This document shows, piece after piece, positions 1 to 9,827 of a DNA stretch of 64,000 nucleotides; the stretch's first letter is position 1; every line of letters begins with the position of its first letter. Source of the DNA: Streptomyces sp. M41(2017) (GTDB lineage Bacteria > Actinomycetota > Actinomycetes > Streptomycetales > Streptomycetaceae). The position numbers were made by a program, and so were the translations under genes. The stretch covers positions 1,736,001 to 1,800,000 of the forward strand of contig NZ_MWFK01000001.1 of NCBI RefSeq assembly GCF_002078175.1. The letters run 5' to 3'. The notes under the pieces were generated by a model, which had not been told where the DNA came from, did no database searches, and saw nothing but the letters and a program-made list of their open reading frames with translations.

Positions 1-1243
1 GTGCGTTGTCGAGCAGGACGAGCACCCGCCGCCGGGCGAGGAGGCTGCGGTACAACGCCGCCTGGGCGTCGAGGCCTGCGGGGATCCGCATCGGGGGGAC
101 ACCGAGCGCGTCGAGGAACGTACGGATGGCCTCCTCCGGCGTCACGACGACACCGGTCGGGTCGAAGCCGCGCAGATTGACGTAGAGCTGCCCGTCGGAG
201 AAACGGTCGGCGATCTCGTGGGCCCAGTGCACGGCGAGGGTCGTCTTGCCGATGCCGGCCATGCCGCCGATCGCGCTGATGACCACCGAGGCCGGGGTGC
301 TGCCGCCCTCGGGCAACAGGGCGCGGGCGCGCTCCAGTTCGGCGGAGCGTCCGGCGAACGTCGGCAGGTCGGCGGGGAGTTGTGCCGGTCGCGCCGGGTG
401 CGCGACGACCGTCGGCACCGGTTCGGCCGGCACCTCGGGCGGCTCCGCCTCCCCGGTCTGCTCGGGCGTCGCGGGCGGCCCGGCGCCGAGGGACACGTCG
501 GCGGCGAGGATGCGGTCGTGCAGGTCCTGCAGTGCGGCGCCGGGTTCGATACCCAGCTCGGCCACCAGTGTGGCCCGCGTCCTGCGATAGGCGGCGAGTG
601 CCTCGGCCTGCCGGCCGGACCGGTACAGCGCCAGCATGAGCAGCCGGCACAGCTGCTCGCGCAGCGGGAACCTGCCGGTCAGCGCGAGGAGTTCGGCGAT
701 CACCTCGCCGTCCCGCCCCAGCTCGACGTCCACGTCGAGCCGGGTCTCCAGAGCGGCGAGCCGCTCTTCGTTCAGCCGGGACGCCTCGGACTCGGCGAGC
801 GGGCCGGGGACTCCGGCCAGCGCCGCGCCCTGCCAGCCCGCGAGGGCCGCGCGCAGCAGATCGGCCGCGGCGGCCGGTTCGCCGGCGGCGCGGAGCCGAC
901 GGGCCTCGACGGTCCGTCGCTCGAACACGTCGAGGTCCAGGGCGCCTTCGGGGAACCGGAGAAGGTAGCCGTCGCCGACCGACACGACCACCCGGGGTGC
1001 GTCGGCACTGTCCCGTTCCGGTTCCAGCGCCTTGCGCAGCCGGGACACATAGGTCCGCAGGACGGACACGGCAGCCGCCGGCGGCTGTTCGCCCCAGACC
1101 GCGTCGAGGAGTTCACCGAGCATGACGGGGCGTCCACGGCGCAGCAGGAGGGCCGCCAGCACCGCCCGCTGCTGCGGGGAACCGACGTCCACCTCCTGTT
1201 CGCCGTGCCATGCCCGGACCGGCCCCAGCACGGCGAAACGCAC
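1..1243 (-). CDS. SARP-family transcriptional activator with NB-ARC ATPase domain (partial)
   Basis: The gene runs off the left edge, so only about 414 N-terminal residues are visible. The order is a winged-helix DNA-binding domain (about residues 1-95, starting MRFAVLGPVRAW), a bacterial transcriptional activator (BTAD) domain (about 100-245), a Pro/Glu-rich linker, then an NB-ARC domain with P-loop GMAGIGKT near residues 327-334. This is the AfsR/DnrI/RedD architecture. Such proteins usually activate secondary-metabolite or developmental genes, and the ATPase part gates DNA binding. I chose the GTG at 1243 because GAGGA lies just upstream; an in-frame GTG at 1264 would add seven residues. 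The target is unknown, and no biosynthetic genes are visible nearby. The class assignment is firm. Confidence 0.9.
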   Translation of the reverse strand, partial: MRFAVLGPVRAWHGEQEVDVGSPQQRAVLAALLLRRGRPVMLGELLDAVWGEQPPAAAVSVLRTYVSRLRKALEPERDSADAPRVVVSVGDGYLLRFPEGALDLDVFERRTVEARRLRAAGEPAAAADLLRAALAGWQGAALAGVPGPLAESEASRLNEERLAALETRLDVDVELGRDGEVIAELLALTGRFPLREQLCRLLMLALYRSGRQAEALAAYRRTRATLVAELGIEPGAALQDLHDRILAADVSLGAGPPATPEQTGEAEPPEVPAEPVPTVVAHPARPAQLPADLPTFAGRSAELERARALLPEGGSTPASVVISAIGGMAGIGKTTLAVHWAHEIADRFSDGQLYVNLRGFDPTGVVVTPEEAIRTFLDALGVPPMRIPAGLDAQAALYRSLLARRRVLVLLDNA

Positions 1244-1533
1244 GGATTCCTCGTAGGCCTTCACTCTTCGGACTGTACTGAACACCTGTTTCACACAAGG
1301 GGCCTTGACGGTTCCGGACCGCTGCCGGCGCCGGGGCGCGCTGCCCTCGCGGTCCGCCCGCCCCCGCCCTCGGGGGCAGCGGGCGGCGGACGGGAACGCA
1401 CGGACGCACAGGGTCCGTTCCGTACCCCCGTGGGATTGAACCGTTTCCGGCCGGCACCCGTTGCGCTACGCGGGGACCGACGCGACGGACCCTGCCGGAG
1501 CCGTGCGGCGGGGAACGTCAGGAAGGAAACGCG
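1244..1533. other. Divergent intergenic region
   Basis: This 290-bp stretch separates the divergent SARP gene and the Asp/Tyr-repeat gene and should hold both promoters. I see no convincing -35/-10 pair, no RNA gene and no strong hairpin. A T-loop-like string near 1436 has no pairing stem. Confidence 0.4.
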
Positions 1534-3366
1534 ATGAGCCGGGGCGAAGAGACCGACGAGCCGAACACGGGAGGCGACCCTGCCGTGCCCGGGAAGCCGA
1601 TGGATCTCGGCATGCCGGGCACGGCGGGCGAGGCGTCCGAGCCGGCACCCCGCTTCGCGGTGGTCATCTCGGGCGACGGCTCGGCCGCCATCGACGGCGA
1701 GTCCGTGCCCGCGGCGGCGGGAACGACGGTCGACGCCGCGATCCTCGACGTCCTGCACGGGTACGCCCGCGACCTGAACACGACCGTGACCGCCACCATC
1801 TCCGACCCGTCGGCGGGGTACGTGGCGTTCGTCGAGGTGGCGCCCGACGGTTCGAGCAGCCTGCTGGACCAGCAGGAGCAGCAGGAACCGCAGCAGGAAC
1901 CGACCCCGCCGCCGGCTCTCGTACCGCTGCCGGTACCGGCAGCCGAGCACACGGGGCCGCCGCCGGCCGAGGCCGAACCCGCCGACGGGACCGAGGACTT
2001 CGCCGGGGAGCGGGCGGCCGGAGGGGACGACCGCGACGCCCACACCGAGGGCGCCGACGACGACTACGACTACGACTACGACTACGACTACGACTACGAC
2101 TACGACTACGACGAGCCGTACGACGGTGACGCCGCGGTTTACGAGGACGACGACGAAGAAGATCACGACCCCGAAGTCGCCGTAGTGGCCGAGGCCGACG
2201 ATGCCGACGATGCCGATGATGCCGATGACGATGACGACGGTTACGACGTCGAGGCGTACGCGCTGGAGCAGCAGGGGCTGCGGGAGGCGGCCCCGCTGCC
2301 TCCCCCGCCACCGGCCCCCAACGCGCCGTCGTCCGCGTACGCGTCGTCCTCCTCGTACGCGGACGACGATGACGACGACGAAGACGACGAGGTCGCGGAC
2401 TTCGGGGCCGACTCGGGCCGGGAGGAGGGGTTCCCGGTCGCCGGGGCCGCCGCCGCACGACCCGCGCCGCAGCTCGTCCGCAGGCCGGGGTCGCGCCAGT
2501 CGGACGACGAGTACCGGGGTCCGGGCCTGCTGCACCGGCCGATGGTTGTCGGGCCGGTGGGCCTCGTCGTGGCCGCCCTCGTGATCGTTCCGCTGGTGAT
2601 CCTGGGCAGCGGTGGCTCGGACGACGGCGGGCACCGCAAGGAGGCCGCCCGGTCGAGCGAGGAGACGAGCAAGAGCCCGCAGGCCGGGAGGCCGGGGCCG
2701 ATATCGACCTCGTCGCCGAGCCTCCCGCCGCCGCCCAGCGTCTCGGCGTCCCCGTCTCCGAAGCCGAAGAAGTCGAAGGACGCGAAGAAGGAGACGAAGA
2801 AGCCGGGAGGCGGCGGAGGGGTCGTCGTCACCATCACGGCGAGGCCGCCGCAGGCCACGGTGACGGCGAAGCCCGCGCAGGACACGGCGGCGAGCGCGGT
2901 GAAGCGCCTCGCCAGGAACGACCCGTCGGGTCGGCACATCTGCTACCGCGCCTACGTCTCCGGACAGGGCTGGCAGAAGCCGGTGTGCGACGGGACGATG
3001 GCCGGCACGACGAACCAGAACCGCCCGATCAAGGCCCTCAACATCGCGGTGTCGGGCAGCGGGGGATCCTCCGCCAACGCCTTCGTCCACAACTCCGCCT
3101 CCAAGGACGGGCGGGGCAAGTGGATGCCGCAGTGGACGCCGGTCAGGGCGGACGGCGCGAACAACTACATCGGCAGCACGAAGAAGGGCGCGCCGAACAT
3201 GTCCGGTTTCGCCATCAATGTCGGCACCGGACGCGTCTGCCAGCTGGCCAAGGTCCACTCGTTCGACTGGGGCGGCCAGGGCTGCGCGGACGCCCGGCCC
3301 GGCTACATCTTCGGCGGCGCCCTGGAGAACGACCGCTACCTCGAAGCGGTCAAGTTCACGGTCTGA
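1534..3366 (+). CDS. Membrane-anchored acidic Asp/Tyr-repeat protein with C-terminal ChW-like domain
   Basis: This 610-residue protein starts at an ATG with a good ribosome site (AGGAAGGAAA). The N-terminal half is low-complexity and acidic: a run of about nine Asp-Tyr pairs (around residues 175-192) and later Ala-Asp-Asp and poly-Asp tracts. One transmembrane helix lies near residues 336-357. A Ser/Pro/Lys linker follows, then a C-terminal globular part (about 465-610) with Trp/Gly spacing and phrases such as GWQKPVCDG and AGTTNQNRPIKAL, resembling the ChW repeats of secreted proteins. The topology suggests a cytoplasmic acidic tail and an extracytoplasmic C-terminal domain. Function is unknown. 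The hexamer-repeat DNA makes the Asp-Tyr run prone to length change. Confidence 0.75.
   Translation: MSRGEETDEPNTGGDPAVPGKPMDLGMPGTAGEASEPAPRFAVVISGDGSAAIDGESVPAAAGTTVDAAILDVLHGYARDLNTTVTATISDPSAGYVAFVEVAPDGSSSLLDQQEQQEPQQEPTPPPALVPLPVPAAEHTGPPPAEAEPADGTEDFAGERAAGGDDRDAHTEGADDDYDYDYDYDYDYDYDYDEPYDGDAAVYEDDDEEDHDPEVAVVAEADDADDADDADDDDDGYDVEAYALEQQGLREAAPLPPPPPAPNAPSSAYASSSSYADDDDDDEDDEVADFGADSGREEGFPVAGAAAARPAPQLVRRPGSRQSDDEYRGPGLLHRPMVVGPVGLVVAALVIVPLVILGSGGSDDGGHRKEAARSSEETSKSPQAGRPGPISTSSPSLPPPPSVSASPSPKPKKSKDAKKETKKPGGGGGVVVTITARPPQATVTAKPAQDTAASAVKRLARNDPSGRHICYRAYVSGQGWQKPVCDGTMAGTTNQNRPIKALNIAVSGSGGSSANAFVHNSASKDGRGKWMPQWTPVRADGANNYIGSTKKGAPNMSGFAINVGTGRVCQLAKVHSFDWGGQGCADARPGYIFGGALENDRYLEAVKFTV
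2056..2112 (+). repeat. GACTAC hexanucleotide tract encoding (Asp-Tyr)n
   Basis: About nine tandem GACTAC units lie inside the Asp/Tyr-repeat gene, with no synonymous interruptions. The unbroken nucleotide repeat suggests recent slippage expansion and in-frame length variation between strains. Confidence 0.85.
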
Positions 3367-3606
3367 CGGTCCCGCGGCGGCGAACGTCACGGAGCCGAGG
3401 GTTGTGGGGCCGAGGGGCGAAACACTGTGCCCCGACGGCCCCCTCCGGCTGCCCTGCCGACTGCCCCTTCGGACACCAGAAGCGTCCCGAGAACGCGGGG
3501 TACCGCCGTGCCGACCGGCTCCAGGGGACACGGCCGTCCGCCCCGAGGGAATCACCACCTCGCGCGAGCCCCGGCCCTCTGGCCGCCCCATCTACCCACC
3601 CCACGC

Positions 3607-3640
3607 AAAAGCCCAGCTCGGACACCATCCGAGCTGGGCT
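3607..3640 (-). terminator. Terminator for tRNA-Thr
   Basis: There is a 13-bp perfect inverted repeat: AGCCCAGCTCGGA at 3610-3622 pairs with 3628-3640. On the minus strand it is followed by TTTT. It lies just downstream of the minus-strand tRNA gene. Confidence 0.85.
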
Positions 3641-3653
3641 TGACCTCACAAAG

Positions 3654-3727
3654 AGCCCCCTGTCGGATTCGAACCGACGACCTACGCATTACAAGTGCGT
3701 TGCTCTGGCCATCTGAGCTAAGGAGGC
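3654..3727 (-). tRNA. tRNA-Thr, anticodon TGT
   Basis: Read on the minus strand, the acceptor arm GCCTCCT pairs with AGGGGGC (one G-T pair). The D-arm, a seven-base anticodon loop CTTGTAA with anticodon TGT, and a T-arm with GGTTCGAATCC are all present. CCA is not encoded. The gene is single, with its own terminator on the left. Confidence 0.95.
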
Positions 3728-3875
3728 CTGCACGCGCGCGTGCGCTGTGTACGTGCCCGTGCAGTGTACCCACGTCACCAGGGGCCCCTGTCGAAAATTT
3801 CCGCGAACTTCACCGGTCCCGGAGTACTGACAGAACACGTGAACGGCAGGTAGCGTCCTGAACCAGTTCACCCAT

Positions 3876-3917
3876 GTGGACTACACCACTACGGACCCGT
3901 TCGTAGTGGATCACCAC
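3876..3917. promoter_or_regulatory. Two GTGG/CCAC dyads upstream of msiK (possible DasR-type site)
   Basis: GTGG-6nt-CCAC lies at 3876-3889 and GTGG-4nt-CCAC at 3906-3917, 53-94 bp before the msiK start. The first contains TGGACTACACCA, which matches 10 of 12 positions of the DasR operator core TGGTCTAGACCA. DasR (GntR family) controls chitin/GlcNAc uptake genes, and MsiK powers those transporters. The match is by eye only. Confidence 0.4.
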
Positions 3918-3969
3918 CTTTACAACGGATCGTCCGGCACGTTCCTGCCGGTGAAGGGGGCCCCTCACC

Positions 3970-5106
<1,137 letters not shown>

Positions 5107-5163
5107 CGTCCGCGTCGTCCGGGCCGAACGCACACCCCGTAGAGGGTGAATTCACCCAAGTTG

Positions 5164-5203
5164 ACGAAGAAGGCCCCGCAGCCTGCTGCGGGGCCTTCTT
5201 CGT
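5164..5203 (+). terminator. Terminator of msiK
   Basis: A perfect 18-bp stem (5164-5181 with 5186-5203) has loop CCTG and a T-rich 3' arm. It lies 57 bp after the msiK stop. Confidence 0.9.
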
Positions 5204-5339
5204 TGTCGACAAATACCCCGGCAGACCGGGCATTTCGATAACTGTGCGTCAACCCACTACCTCGAAAACGTCGATTGCCCATCCCCCGAACCGGTGACTA
5301 AATGTCGCCAAATCATCACCCCGCGCTACCCTCACTCGC

Positions 5340-5789
5340 GTGAAGCACTCCACCTCTAACCAATCGACCCGGCGTGGCCGTGGCCCCGCCCGCCGGATCG
5401 GCCGCACCCTCGCCCTCGTTCTGCCTGTCGTCCTGGTGCTCTCCGGGACTCTCGCGGTCACCCGAGTCAACTGGTCGGGGAATCCCTCGAACTCGGTGCT
5501 CACCGCGTCCTCCGAAGACGTCTCCTCGCGAGCCGTCTCCCGCGCCCCGCAGGACGTCCTGCGCGACAAACTTCTCCTGGAGCTCCAGGAGAAGAACCCG
5601 GGCGTCGCCCTCACCCACCTCCAGCAGGCGGTGAACGGGCGTCCGTCGCTCGCGAAGCACTGCGTGTCCATCGCCCGCGCCCTGGGCCGCGCCGCGGTCC
5701 GTGCCTACGGACCCACGCGCGCCCAGTCGTTCGCGCGGCCCGTCTGCGACACGGCGTTCGCCTCGGGGGTGGCGAACACCCATTTCTGA
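5340..5789 (+). CDS. Small membrane-anchored or secreted hypothetical protein
   Basis: This 149-residue protein starts at GTG. A basic N-terminus (RRGRGPARRIGR) precedes one hydrophobic segment at about residues 21-42, probably an uncleaved anchor or signal peptide. The remaining 105 residues contain two Cys (in KHCVSI and PVCDTAF) that could form a disulfide. No ribosome site is visible; a TACCCT hexamer ends about eight bases before the GTG, so the message may be leaderless. I do not recognise the family. Codon use is typical of the host. Confidence 0.65.
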   Translation: MKHSTSNQSTRRGRGPARRIGRTLALVLPVVLVLSGTLAVTRVNWSGNPSNSVLTASSEDVSSRAVSRAPQDVLRDKLLLELQEKNPGVALTHLQQAVNGRPSLAKHCVSIARALGRAAVRAYGPTRAQSFARPVCDTAFASGVANTHF

Positions 5790-5966
5790 GGTCCCCCGTC
5801 CCCGCTCCGGGGACGGCATCGCCCCTCGGAGGCCACCGAGCGCTCTCCGAGGGGCACAGCACCGCCGGTCTCCCCCTTTCCCGTCGTCCCCAGCGGGCCG
5901 CGGCCCCCGCGCCCCCTGCGACCGGGCTCCCGAAAGCCCTCGGACACCGCCACGTACAGTTCGGTC

Positions 5967-6698
5967 ATGACCGATCCGAACGCCGAGGCGCGCCCCGTTC
6001 AAGCCGTCGTCCTGGCCGGCGGCCAGGGCTCCCGGCTGCGGCCCTACACCGACGACCGGCCGAAGCCCATGGTCGAGATCCCCGGCACCGGGACACCGAT
6101 CATCGGGCACCAGCTGACCTGGCTCGCCGAGGAGGGCGTCACCGACGTCGTCATCTCCTGCGGCCACCTCGCCGGGGTCCTGCAGACGTGGCTGGACTCG
6201 GCCGATCTCCCGGTCACGGTGACGACGGTCGTCGAGCCGGAACCCCTCGGCCGCGGCGGCGGCCTCCGGTACGCGGCGGCCAGCCTCCCGCACCCGGACC
6301 GCCCCTGGTACGCGACGAACGGTGACATCTGGACCCGTTTCTCGCTGCGCGACATGGCCGACTTCCACGCGGAGCGCGACGCGGTCGCCACCCTCGCGCT
6401 GGCCCGCCCCCGTATCCCCTGGGGCGCCGTGCAGACGGACGGCTTCGGACACGTCACGGACTTCATCGAGGCGCCGCCCTCCACGTTCGAGATCAACGCG
6501 GGCGTGTACGTCTTCTCCCCCGAGTTCACCGGACTGCTCCCCGAGCGCGGCGACCACGAGCGGACCACCTTCCCGCGGCTGGCCCGCGAGAACCGGCTGG
6601 CGGGCTTCCCGATCCCGCAGGGGGCCTACTGGCGGGCCATCGACACCGCCAAGGACCTCACCGAGGCGGCGAAGGAGCTTGCGGCCCTGGGCCGTTGA
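5967..6698 (+). CDS. NDP-sugar pyrophosphorylase family nucleotidyltransferase
   Basis: This 243-residue protein begins, after a short lead, with VVLAGGQGSRLRPYT followed by PKPM. That is the nucleotide-binding signature of the mannose-1-phosphate guanylyltransferase/glucose-1-phosphate thymidylyltransferase superfamily. NGDIW near residue 120 supplies the metal-binding Asp. It lacks the C-terminal left-handed beta-helix of the long enzymes, so it is a compact single-domain type. It should transfer an NMP group to a sugar-1-phosphate; the sugar and nucleotide cannot be read from sequence. No ribosome site is seen. TACAGT (5954-5959) sits seven bases before the ATG, which suggests leaderless transcription. 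Confidence 0.85.
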   Translation: MTDPNAEARPVQAVVLAGGQGSRLRPYTDDRPKPMVEIPGTGTPIIGHQLTWLAEEGVTDVVISCGHLAGVLQTWLDSADLPVTVTTVVEPEPLGRGGGLRYAAASLPHPDRPWYATNGDIWTRFSLRDMADFHAERDAVATLALARPRIPWGAVQTDGFGHVTDFIEAPPSTFEINAGVYVFSPEFTGLLPERGDHERTTFPRLARENRLAGFPIPQGAYWRAIDTAKDLTEAAKELAALGR

Positions 6699-6930
6699 GA
6701 TACGGGGGCCCGAGCCGTCGGGATACGGGGCCCGAGCCGTCGAGCCGGACGGGCACAACCGCAGAACCGCAGGACCGCCCGAGGCCGCCCGGCCCCGCCG
6801 CCGAGGACCCGTCGGGGGCCCTCGGGAACCGCCGCGGCCGCGGAGAGCCCCCGGGAAGCGCACCGTGCCACCCGGGAAGCGGCCCAGGAAGCCGCTCGGC
6901 GCCCCGTAGCCGGTCCGACACGGTCCGTAC
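6699..6930. other. Intergenic region with short direct repeat
   Basis: The 302-bp gap to the DoxX-like gene starts with two near-copies of GATACGGGGCCCGAGCCGTC (about 6700-6742), then GC-rich DNA without a plausible gene. The strong terminator at 6931-6970 occupies its end. Confidence 0.5.
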
Positions 6931-6970
6931 GCGTCAGGGCCCCGCACGATCCCGTGCGGGGCCCTGACGC
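6931..6970. terminator. Bidirectional terminator
   Basis: A perfect 18-bp stem (6931-6948 with 6953-6970) and 4-nt loop lie between two convergent genes, so it can stop transcription from both sides. Confidence 0.9.
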
Positions 6971-7000
6971 CGTTCTCCGCGATCCGCGCGGTCGGGTGGG

Positions 7001-8647
7001 TCAGCCCAGCAGGCCTCCGACCAGACCCGGCTGCCCCGTGGACGAGTTGCCGCCACCGCCGGGAGCGGTGCCGCCGCCCGTGGAGCCCGTACCGCCGGTC
7101 GACGTGCCGCCGCTGCTGGTCGGGCCCGCGGTGGTGCTCGGGGCCTGGTCGGCGGGCGAGGACTGCTGCGGCGGCGCCTGGCCGCTGCTGCCCTGCGTCT
7201 GGCTCGGCTGCTGCCCGCCGGCGGCGGAACCGGTGTCCCGGGTCGCGCCGGGCGTCGTGGCCGCCTGCGAGGGCGTCGACGAACTGCGCTGCGTGGGCGC
7301 CTCGGAGGCCGAAGGCGTGGCCTTCTGGTGCCGCTTGCCGGGCGTCTCCGGGAGCGGGGAGCCGGGCAGTTCGTTCCGCGGGGCCTCACCGGGACCGGGG
7401 ACGACGACGCGGTCGGAGTCGCGGACGGCGCCACCGAGCAGCGATCCCACGAGCAGGGTGAGACCGATGACGATGGCGGTGGCGAGCGCGCCGCGGCGCA
7501 GCACGCGCCCGCGCAGGTCCCAGATGTCGGCGCGTGGTCCGAGCGTGCGCCACGCCTCGCCGGCGAGCCGGCCGTCGACGGAGTAGACCGGGGCGCCCGC
7601 GATGATCAGCGGGGACCAGGCGGCGAGGTAGATGATGTCGGGCGCGTCGTACGCGGGAACCGTCTTCCAGCTGACCGTGACGATGAGCGCGGCCGACAGC
7701 ATCGCGCCGACCACGGCGGCCACCCGCTGCCACAGTCCGAGGACCGTGAGCACGCCGACGATGACCTGGAAGAAGGCGATGACGAGGCCGGAGCCGACGG
7801 GGTGCTGGAGGGCGAACTGCCGCAGCGGCTCGGCGACTTCCCACGGGTGCAGCGTGTTCAGCCACTTCATCATGGAGCCGCGCTTGCCGCCGTCGAAGTA
7901 AACGGGGTCGCAGAGCTTGCCCATGCCGGCGTAGATGGAGATGAAGCCGAGGAAGACGCGCAGCGGGAGCAGCACGACGCCGAGGTTCATCCGGCGGCCG
8001 GGGTGGTAGGCGTGTCGGGCCGGGTCGGACTCGCCGCGTTTGACGGGAGGGGCGGTGCCCGGGCCGTCGAGGTCGTCGTCCTCGAAGTCGGTGTCCGTGA
8101 AGGCCGGTTCGTCGTAGGCGCTGCCGACGGTGCGCATCTGCGGAAGCAGCCGCTGCTCGTCGCCGACGGGGCTGCGCTGGCTGCCGACGAGGGGCGTCTC
8201 GACGGTGTCGACGGTCAGATCGCCCGCGTAGCCGGGCTGTTCGCCGATGCGCGGGATGACCTGCGTCGCACCGGCGTCGGCGGTCGGCACGCTGCCGCCG
8301 CCGTGACCGACGCCCGCGCTCCGGACCGCCTGGAGCAGCCGGTGGGCGCCGGTGTCGTCGGGCGCGGACTTCCCGCTCCAGACGACGGGGGCGCGGCGGC
8401 GGCCACCGCCGGCCGGGCCGGCCCCGCCCGCTCTGCCCGGCGTACCGACGTCGGGGCTCAAGTGCCGCGCGACGCGCGCGGATTGCCCCCGCGACGCAGC
8501 TCCTAGCTGGACGCGGAAGCTCGCATGATTGACGATGACCTGCGCCGGATCGCTCGGCACCTTCACCATGCTCAGCGCGGGAACGTCGTCGAATCCAGAC
8601 GAGCGGTCCCCCGTGGGTGTGCGGGGTGTTCTGGTGTCCACACTCAT
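7001..8647 (-). CDS. DoxX-family membrane protein with long disordered termini
   Basis: This 548-residue protein has a soluble N-terminal region of about 218 residues (acidic, disordered). A DoxX-like membrane domain of about 150 residues follows, starting near LGVVLLPLRVFLGFISIYAG with KLCDPVYFDGG after the first helix. Next come an extra helix (LATAIVIGLTLLVGSLLGG) and a Ser/Thr/Gly/Pro tail of about 150 residues. DoxX proteins are four-helix membrane proteins linked to quinone/thiol redox chemistry, but this one's role is unknown. The long tail is probably extracytoplasmic. The ATG at 8647 is supported by start and frame only; no strong ribosome site is visible. Confidence 0.8.
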   Translation of the reverse strand: MSVDTRTPRTPTGDRSSGFDDVPALSMVKVPSDPAQVIVNHASFRVQLGAASRGQSARVARHLSPDVGTPGRAGGAGPAGGGRRRAPVVWSGKSAPDDTGAHRLLQAVRSAGVGHGGGSVPTADAGATQVIPRIGEQPGYAGDLTVDTVETPLVGSQRSPVGDEQRLLPQMRTVGSAYDEPAFTDTDFEDDDLDGPGTAPPVKRGESDPARHAYHPGRRMNLGVVLLPLRVFLGFISIYAGMGKLCDPVYFDGGKRGSMMKWLNTLHPWEVAEPLRQFALQHPVGSGLVIAFFQVIVGVLTVLGLWQRVAAVVGAMLSAALIVTVSWKTVPAYDAPDIIYLAAWSPLIIAGAPVYSVDGRLAGEAWRTLGPRADIWDLRGRVLRRGALATAIVIGLTLLVGSLLGGAVRDSDRVVVPGPGEAPRNELPGSPLPETPGKRHQKATPSASEAPTQRSSSTPSQAATTPGATRDTGSAAGGQQPSQTQGSSGQAPPQQSSPADQAPSTTAGPTSSGGTSTGGTGSTGGGTAPGGGGNSSTGQPGLVGGLLG

Positions 8648-8764
8648 CTAACCGAGTGACGTGTGTTTAGGACACTGCTTTGACCGCGTCGATCTGTCCG
8701 GACCGCGTCAAGGTCGTCCCGAACATCCCGATTACCCCACGGGGGTGACCACTGGGACGTTTGT

Positions 8765-9709
8765 TCAGGCGCGTCGTCGGGAGGCCTCGTAGAGCACAAC
8801 TCCCGCCGCGACACCCGCGTTCAGCGACTCGCCGCCACCGGGCATCGGGATCCGCACGCGGAAGTCGCAGGTCTCGCCCACCAGTCGGGACAGTCCCTTG
8901 CCCTCGCTGCCGACGACGATGACGACGGGGCCGCCGAGGGCCTCCAGGTCACCGACCTCGACCTCGCCGTCCGCGGCGAGACCGACGACCACGAGCCCGG
9001 CCTTCTTGTACGACTCCAGGGCACGCGTCAGGTTGGCGGCGCGGGCGACGGGCGTACGGGCGGCGGCACCGGCCGACGTCTTCCAGGCACCGGCGGTCAT
9101 GCCGGCCGCGCGCCGCTCGGGCACGACGACGCCGTGGCCGCCGAAGGCGGAGGCCGAGCGGACGACGGCGCCCAGGTTGCGCGGGTCGGTCACTCCGTCG
9201 AGGGCGACGATCAGCGGGTCCTGGCCCTGGTCGTACGCGGCGGCGGCGAGGTCCTCGGGGTGCGCGTACTCGTACGGCGGGACCTGGAGGACGAGACCCT
9301 GGTGGTTGAGTCCGTTGGTCATGCGGTCCAGCTCGGGACGCGGGGCCTCCATCAGGTGGATGCCGCCGCGCTCGGCGACGAGCTGGAGCGCCTCACGGAC
9401 GCGCTCGTCGTTGTCGATGAACTGCTGCACGTACAGCGTCATCGCGGGGACGCCCTCGCGCAGCGCCTCGACGACGGAGTTGCGCCCGACGACCATCTCG
9501 GACGTGCCCTTGCCGCCACGGCCCTTGGGGTGGGCGGGGCGGCGGACGATCTGCTTCGCCTTGGCGTTGGCGACGCGGTTCTTCTTGTGTCCCTTGCGCG
9601 CTTCGGCGGGCGGGGTCGGACCCTTGCCTTCGAGGCCCCGGCGTCGCTGGCCGCCACTGCCGACCTGCGCGCCCTTCTTGCCGGACATGCGGCGGTTGTT
9701 AGCGGCCAT
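8765..9709 (-). CDS. rlmB: 23S rRNA (guanosine-2'-O)-methyltransferase RlmB
   Basis: This 314-residue SpoU/TrmH-family enzyme has a basic N-terminal extension (about 70 residues). A substrate-binding domain starts at [14 protein letters not shown]. The SPOUT catalytic domain carries NLGAVVRSA (motif 1), GSEGKGL (motif 2) and [10 protein letters not shown] (motif 3, knot). It should methylate the 2'-O of a conserved G in the 23S rRNA peptidyl-transferase region. It is last in the carD-ispD-ispF-cysS-rlmB set, 118 bp after cysS. Confidence 0.92.
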   Translation of the reverse strand: MAANNRRMSGKKGAQVGSGGQRRRGLEGKGPTPPAEARKGHKKNRVANAKAKQIVRRPAHPKGRGGKGTSEMVVGRNSVVEALREGVPAMTLYVQQFIDNDERVREALQLVAERGGIHLMEAPRPELDRMTNGLNHQGLVLQVPPYEYAHPEDLAAAAYDQGQDPLIVALDGVTDPRNLGAVVRSASAFGGHGVVVPERRAAGMTAGAWKTSAGAAARTPVARAANLTRALESYKKAGLVVVGLAADGEVEVGDLEALGGPVVIVVGSEGKGLSRLVGETCDFRVRIPMPGGGESLNAGVAAGVVLYEASRRRA

Positions 9710-9827
9710 GACCTACCTGTCTGTGTGAGGCGTGCGTACGTACGTATATGAAGTGTGCCGCCCGGAGGCCCGGGCGGCACAATCGATCAAGGTCGAGGGT
9801 GATCGGCGGGGCCGGCGGAGCGGGTGC

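Noticed and set aside
1425..1460. T-loop-like GGGATTGAACC near a gene start
   Set aside because: The flanking bases do not form a T-stem or acceptor stem.
1291..3591. 766-codon minus-strand frame antisense to the Asp/Tyr-repeat gene
   Set aside because: Long Val runs arise from the reverse complement of the Asp/Tyr codons; the plus-strand gene has the ribosome site and a domain.
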